Source: Ruegeria arenilitoris
GTDB taxonomy: Bacteria; Pseudomonadota; Alphaproteobacteria; Rhodobacterales; Rhodobacteraceae
Assembly: GCF_013032445.1 (NCBI RefSeq)
Contig: NZ_WQCA01000001.1
Span: 62,001-126,000, forward strand
Length of the DNA stretch: 64,000 nt
Direction: 5' to 3'
Below the pieces are notes generated by a model, which made no database searches, was not told where the DNA came from, and saw only the letters and a program-made list of their open reading frames with translations. Shown here piece by piece: positions 63,556 through 64,000 of the stretch. The stretch's first letter is position 1. The number at the start of each line of letters is the position of its first letter. Both the position numbers and the translations under genes were made by a program.

Positions 63556-64000
63556 ATGCATCTGTCCACCACAGCCGCGATCATCACGGGCGGCGCGTCG
63601 GGCTTGGGTGAGGCCACCGCCCGCCATTTCGCGGATCAGGGCGCGCAGGTCACCATTCTGGACCGAGACGCTGAGCGCGGAACTCAGGTTGCAGCGGAAA
63701 TCGGCGGGCATTTCGCCAAAACGGACGTAACCGATGAGGCATCTGTCGCGACTGCGATCACGCATGCAATGGACAAGATGGGCCGGATCACAGCCGCCGT
63801 AAACTGTGCAGGCATTGCCTATGGCATCAAGACGGTCGGCAAAGATGGCCCGCACCCTCTGGACGCTTTCCAACGTACTATCGACATAAACCTTGTCGGC
63901 ACATTCAATGTCTCGCGCCTTGCTGCGGCCGAGATGGCAAAGAACGAACCAGAAGCAGACGGTGGGCGGGGCGTTATCATCAATACCGCCTCGATCGCGG
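63556..64000 (+). CDS. HSD10-like SDR, 3-hydroxyacyl-CoA dehydrogenase type (partial, runs off the window)
   Basis: Only 148 codons are visible. MHLSTTAAIITGGASGLGEA has the SDR cofactor motif TGGASGLG, then TILDRDAERG, the NAG-like NCAGIAYGIKTVGKDG and the start of the catalytic Ser region VIINTASIA. The arrangement with the insertion 'KDGPHPLDAFQRTIDINLVG' matches the type 2 3-hydroxyacyl-CoA dehydrogenase (HSD17B10-like) group, which acts on short branched acyl-CoA. Good RBS (CCGGAGGAG). Catalytic Tyr and Lys lie outside the window. Confidence 0.85.
   Translation, partial: MHLSTTAAIITGGASGLGEATARHFADQGAQVTILDRDAERGTQVAAEIGGHFAKTDVTDEASVATAITHAMDKMGRITAAVNCAGIAYGIKTVGKDGPHPLDAFQRTIDINLVGTFNVSRLAAAEMAKNEPEADGGRGVIINTASIA

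Overview
This 64 kb window looks like a chromosomal segment of an alphaproteobacterium of the Roseobacter group (Rhodobacteraceae). The evidence is GC-rich, densely packed genes, the family content (DUF4167, a CvpA-PurF pair, a carnitine dehydrogenase-thioesterase fusion, a Mur/Fur-type regulator), and gene orders I associate with that group. The genus cannot be fixed from sequence alone. I found no rRNA, tRNA, CRISPR array, insertion sequence or prophage. Nearly all of the DNA is core or house-keeping, with a few small accessory or decaying loci.

Layout. 0-6.4 kb: end of an MlaF-type lipid-transport ATPase, a frameshifted thioesterase, a PqiA-like membrane protein, a membrane coiled-coil protein, radA, cvpA, a small zinc-ribbon gene and purF. 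6.5-14 kb: a small beta-rich protein, an SDR, a DUF815 ATPase, the tatABC operon, an ABM-domain/WYL-regulator pair and the surE-pcm-nlpD block. 14-23 kb: an FbpC-like ATPase, an arsenite methyltransferase, an AlkC-like DNA glycosylase, an SDR, prfC, a glycosyltransferase and a DEAD-box helicase. 23-26.4 kb: a DMT exporter, a membrane desaturase with a DUF2061 protein, and a divergent XRE regulator. 26.4-30.7 kb: a carnitine-degradation cluster (BKACE, carnitine dehydrogenase-thioesterase, SDR) with a divergent CdhR-like regulator. 30.8-43.2 kb: an aldo/keto reductase, holC, pepA, then the envelope operon lptG-lptD-surA-pdxA-rsmA, followed by DUF4167, prmC and prfA. The usual lptF is not in front of lptG. 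43-50 kb: two small secreted/membrane proteins, an M20 hydrolase with two ureohydrolases, mazG, a nucleoside hydrolase, a GNAT enzyme and a 55-residue lipoprotein. 50-64 kb: a HAD enzyme, eno, a DMT exporter, a Fur/Mur regulator, an EEP nuclease-like protein, a cupin, a decayed MerR fragment, a PEP-mutase-family enzyme, selO, a cupin_5 protein, a second desaturase, anmK, an MFS carrier, tyrS, a Gly/Lys-repeat secreted protein and the start of an HSD10-like SDR.

How the genes work together. Clear pathway units are Tat export, outer-membrane biogenesis (LptG, LptD, SurA), translation termination and release-factor methylation (prfA-prmC; prfC separately), carnitine to betainyl-CoA and glycine betaine, and a probable guanidino-compound unit (M20 plus two SpeB-like enzymes). 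Damage or housekeeping repair is represented by pcm, AlkC, RadA and MazG.

The least ordinary signals are: (i) a family of at least five short intergenic elements (core CTTTTCCCAAATAYT plus CCGG-rich stem) near gene ends; (ii) the missing lptF; (iii) the broken thioesterase and MerR genes; (iv) a secreted protein made of 27-bp Gly/Lys repeats; (v) three clean palindromes that look like operators of WYL, LacI (CceR-type) and TetR-type regulators. I did not find a convincing new multi-gene system.
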